64,000 bases of DNA from Paenibacillus luteus (lineage in GTDB: Bacteria; Bacillota; Bacilli; Paenibacillales; Paenibacillaceae), in NCBI RefSeq assembly GCF_006542765.1, contig NZ_SKCD01000044.1, positions 287,455-351,454 of the forward strand. The letters run 5' to 3'. The translations under genes were made by a program, and so were the position numbers. Within the stretch, counting starts at the first letter, position 1. Every line of letters begins with the position of its first letter. This document shows, one piece after another, positions 61,643 to 64,000 of this stretch. A model generated the notes under the pieces. That model was not told the DNA's origin. It did not search any database and worked only from the letters and a program-made list of their open reading frames with translations.

Positions 61643-63703
61643 ATGTTTAATGGAAAAGCAGCCAAAATTCTTTATGGCGGCGATTACAACCCGGAGCAAT
61701 GGCCGCGCGAGGTTTGGCAGGAGGATATGCGATTATTTCAGCTTGCAGGCGTGAATATTGCAACGGTCAATGTGTTCTCTTGGGCGCTTAATCAACCGGA
61801 TGAAAATACGTATAGCTTTGAATGGCTCGACGAAACACTGGATCTGCTTCACGCTTCCGGCGTCCATGTCTGCATGGGCACAAGCACCGCCGCTCATCCA
61901 GCATGGATGGCGACCCAATATCCGGATGTGCTGCTTGTCGAATCGGACGGGAAAAAGCGGAAGTTCGGACGGCGGCATAACTCTTGTCCAAGCAGCCCCA
62001 CTTATCGCAAATATGCTACACGGATGGCTCAGCAGCTGGCGGAGCGCTACAAGGACCATCCAGCGATTCTACTATGGCATGTGAATAATGAATATGGCTT
62101 GCGCTGCTATTGCGAAAATTGCGAGCAAGCCTTTCGGGACTGGCTGCAGCAGAAATACGGCACGCTCGATAAGCTGAACGAGGCTTGGTACACACGCTTT
62201 TGGGGGCATACCTTCTACGACTGGAAAGAGATTGTCGCGCCAAGCGCGCTAAGCGAGCATTTTCAGATTAACGGCGTGGAGACGACCTGCTTTCAAGGCA
62301 TTTCGCTCGATTATGCCAGATTCACTTCGGATAATATTCTCGATTGTTACAAGCTGGAGCGAGATGCGATTAAGGCCATTATTCCGGATGCGGTTGTGAC
62401 AACGAATTTTCAAAGCAATGGGACGTATAAACCGCTTGATTACTTTAAATGGGCAAAGGAACTGGATGTCATCGGGCTGGATGCGTACCCTACGAGCGAT
62501 ATGCCAGTCAGCTATACGTCCATGCGCCATGATCTAATGAGAGGTTTGAAGGACGGTGATCCTTACCTGTTGATGGAATCCTGCCCAAGCCAATTGAACT
62601 GGAAACCGCAAAATGCGTTGAAGAGGCCAGGCGTGAACAGGCTATGGGGTTATCAAGCGATTGCGCGCGGCGCTGACAGCATTATGTATTTTCAACTGCG
62701 CAGGTCTTTAGGCGCGTTTGAGAAGTTTCATGGTGCGATGATTGATCATGCAGGGCATGAGCATACGCGGGTGTTTCGGGAGTGCGCGGAGCTTGGAGCG
62801 GAGCTTGATCGGCTCGGGGATACGTTGGTAGGGGCGCGGACAGAAGCGAAGGTTGCGATTTTGTTTGATTGGGAGAACTGGTGGGCTATTGAATATTCGA
62901 GCGGTTTGACCGTTGATTTGAAATATTTGAATGAGGTACAGCATTATTACGATGCATTTTTCAGTCAAAATATTCAGGTTGACCTGATCGGTACGGATTC
63001 GGAACTAAGCGGGTACGACCTGGTTGTCGCGCCTGTTCTATATATGGTCAAAGAGGGGTATGCGTCCAAGCTGGAGCAGTACGTGCAAAGCGGGGGCACT
63101 TTCGTAACCACTTTCTTCAGTGGGATCGTGAATGAGAATGACCGTGTTACTCCGGGAGGTTATCCTGGAGAGCTGCGCAAATTGCTTGGCATCTGGGTGG
63201 AGGAAAGCGATGCGCTTTTGACTTCCAAAACGAATCAGCTGAAGATGAGTGCTTCGCTAGGCAGCCTTGAGCAGGGCAGCACCTACGACTGCCGCATATT
63301 ATGCGATCTTGTTCATTCGGAGGGGGCTGAGGTGCTAGCTGAATATGGCTCTGATTTCTACAAGGGTATGCCAGCGTTGACAAAAAACAGCTATGGCGCT
63401 GGAGAAGCCTGGTATGTTGCGTCGAGTCCCGAGCCTGTTTTTCTGCAAAAGCTGATGGGCAGATTGTGTGAGCAAATTGGCATTCAGCCGCTTCTCGCGG
63501 CTTCTGATCTTGTAGAGGTCAGCAGCAGGCAGAAAGGCGACAAACGTTTTCTATTTGTTCTTAATCATAACGATGAACCAAGAACGATTGAGCTCGGCCA
63601 AACAGTTCAGACTGATTTATTAAGCGGGAATGACGTCAGCGGCAAGATTGAGCTTGCGGCTAACGGCGTTCTGATTCTAGAAAGCGAGCAGAGGAGAGAT
63701 TAG
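61643..63703 (+). CDS. Beta-galactosidase, GH42
   Basis: A 686-residue GH42 enzyme. The TIM barrel begins LYGGDYNPEQWPREVWQEDM; the acid/base is Glu150 (WHVNNEYG) and the nucleophile Glu312 (LLMESCPSQLNWKP). A possible zinc cluster with cysteines follows (CYCENC). The trimerisation and C-terminal beta domains follow. GH42 enzymes act on beta-galactosyl oligosaccharides inside the cell. It comes after a GH2 enzyme of the same nominal activity, suggesting different linkages. GAGGAGAG precedes the ATG. Confidence 0.94.
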   Translation: MFNGKAAKILYGGDYNPEQWPREVWQEDMRLFQLAGVNIATVNVFSWALNQPDENTYSFEWLDETLDLLHASGVHVCMGTSTAAHPAWMATQYPDVLLVESDGKKRKFGRRHNSCPSSPTYRKYATRMAQQLAERYKDHPAILLWHVNNEYGLRCYCENCEQAFRDWLQQKYGTLDKLNEAWYTRFWGHTFYDWKEIVAPSALSEHFQINGVETTCFQGISLDYARFTSDNILDCYKLERDAIKAIIPDAVVTTNFQSNGTYKPLDYFKWAKELDVIGLDAYPTSDMPVSYTSMRHDLMRGLKDGDPYLLMESCPSQLNWKPQNALKRPGVNRLWGYQAIARGADSIMYFQLRRSLGAFEKFHGAMIDHAGHEHTRVFRECAELGAELDRLGDTLVGARTEAKVAILFDWENWWAIEYSSGLTVDLKYLNEVQHYYDAFFSQNIQVDLIGTDSELSGYDLVVAPVLYMVKEGYASKLEQYVQSGGTFVTTFFSGIVNENDRVTPGGYPGELRKLLGIWVEESDALLTSKTNQLKMSASLGSLEQGSTYDCRILCDLVHSEGAEVLAEYGSDFYKGMPALTKNSYGAGEAWYVASSPEPVFLQKLMGRLCEQIGIQPLLAASDLVEVSSRQKGDKRFLFVLNHNDEPRTIELGQTVQTDLLSGNDVSGKIELAANGVLILESEQRRD

Positions 63704-63705
63704 CA

Positions 63706-64000
63706 ATGGCAAAAAGATTATTACCAGACACGCTGACGTTGGAGGCTCGCGCGGGACATGCGATGAACGCAATCGTTGGCATGGCGGATCGCGATTATGA
63801 CGATATTCCGTTTTTTGCAGCTAACCTGATGACGGAGCCTGCGAATCTGACGCATGGAGACTGGGATTACGGGTCTTCGCACGGACGGATGGTTGACGGC
63901 ATGATTTTGGCGCGGCATATGTCCGGGGAGACGTTTGGGTCAGACATTGAAGCCAAATACAGATCGAACCTGCTCTCGTTCTTCAAGGAAGACGGGCTGA
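63706..64000 (+). CDS. Unassigned protein of the glycan locus (partial, runs off window)
   Basis: The first 98 codons of a gene starting three bases after the GH42 stop, with GAGGAGAG ahead of ATG 63706. It begins MAKRLLPDTLTLEARAGHAM and continues with NLTHGDWDYGSSHGRMVDGM, a pattern seen at the N-terminus of helical (six-hairpin) glycosidase-like proteins. I cannot name the family from this part. Coupling to GH42 places it in the same pathway. Confidence 0.6.
   Translation, partial: MAKRLLPDTLTLEARAGHAMNAIVGMADRDYDDIPFFAANLMTEPANLTHGDWDYGSSHGRMVDGMILARHMSGETFGSDIEAKYRSNLLSFFKEDGL

Overview
The window looks like a chromosome segment of a spore-forming Gram-positive bacterium of the Paenibacillus type. 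The evidence is a gerA-type germinant receptor operon, an alpha/beta SASP gene with a sigma-G-like promoter, several YesM/YesN-type two-component systems paired with sugar ABC transporters that lack their own ATPase, strong AGGAGG ribosome binding sites, cre-like (CcpA) boxes and FabV. This is inference from gene content; no rRNA or tRNA gene is present.

Layout. 1-7082 (minus): a giant DUF11 repeat protein made of alternating A and B modules. Its frame breaks at 375-378 but the repeats continue in the next frame to the window edge. 7083-13658: a YesM/YesN system and a sugar ABC transporter (binding protein plus two permeases). Both promoters carry the same bipartite operator and two cre-like boxes each, and the kinase gene has a long structured leader ending in a terminator hairpin. 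13875-17423: LLM flavin oxidoreductase, two unknown proteins, chorismate mutase and DUF3891. 17487-22309 (minus): gerA-gerB-gerC and a diverged PRPP synthetase. 22473-31488: Bcr-type MFS pump; GAF-histidine kinase with a cysteine cluster, its LuxR-type regulator and an FMN azoreductase; TetR plus DHA2 pump; OmpR-type two-component system. 31719-35160: Fur-boxed Fe(3+) ABC operon. 35429-46268: housekeeping and accessory genes (nitrilase, 46-residue membrane protein, HNH nuclease, HisC, CAP lipoprotein, cold-shock protein, FabV, SASP, a ligase-like protein without its lysine nucleophile, AraC regulator, NlpC/P60, aldo/keto reductase, esterase). 46557-64000: a Gram-positive glycan utilisation locus with YesM/YesN, LplB/LplC/LplA-type importer, an unassigned six-hairpin-type glycosidase, GH95, GH2, GH42 and a further partial gene.

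How it works together. The right-hand locus reads as intracellular breakdown of an imported fucosylated (or L-galactosylated) beta-galactoside: none of the four enzymes has a signal peptide, the oligosaccharide importer is encoded upstream, and a cre box in front of the importer suggests carbon catabolite control. The left-hand sensor/ABC locus has the same control logic but no enzyme.

Main points for a second look: the shared operator of the first YesM/YesN-ABC locus, an inverted repeat shared by two flavoenzyme promoters 12 kb apart, a three-copy ~92-bp dispersed repeat placed beside terminators, the lysine-less DNA ligase homologue, the cysteine-rich GAF kinase next to the azoreductase, and the unassigned glycosidase at 53750.
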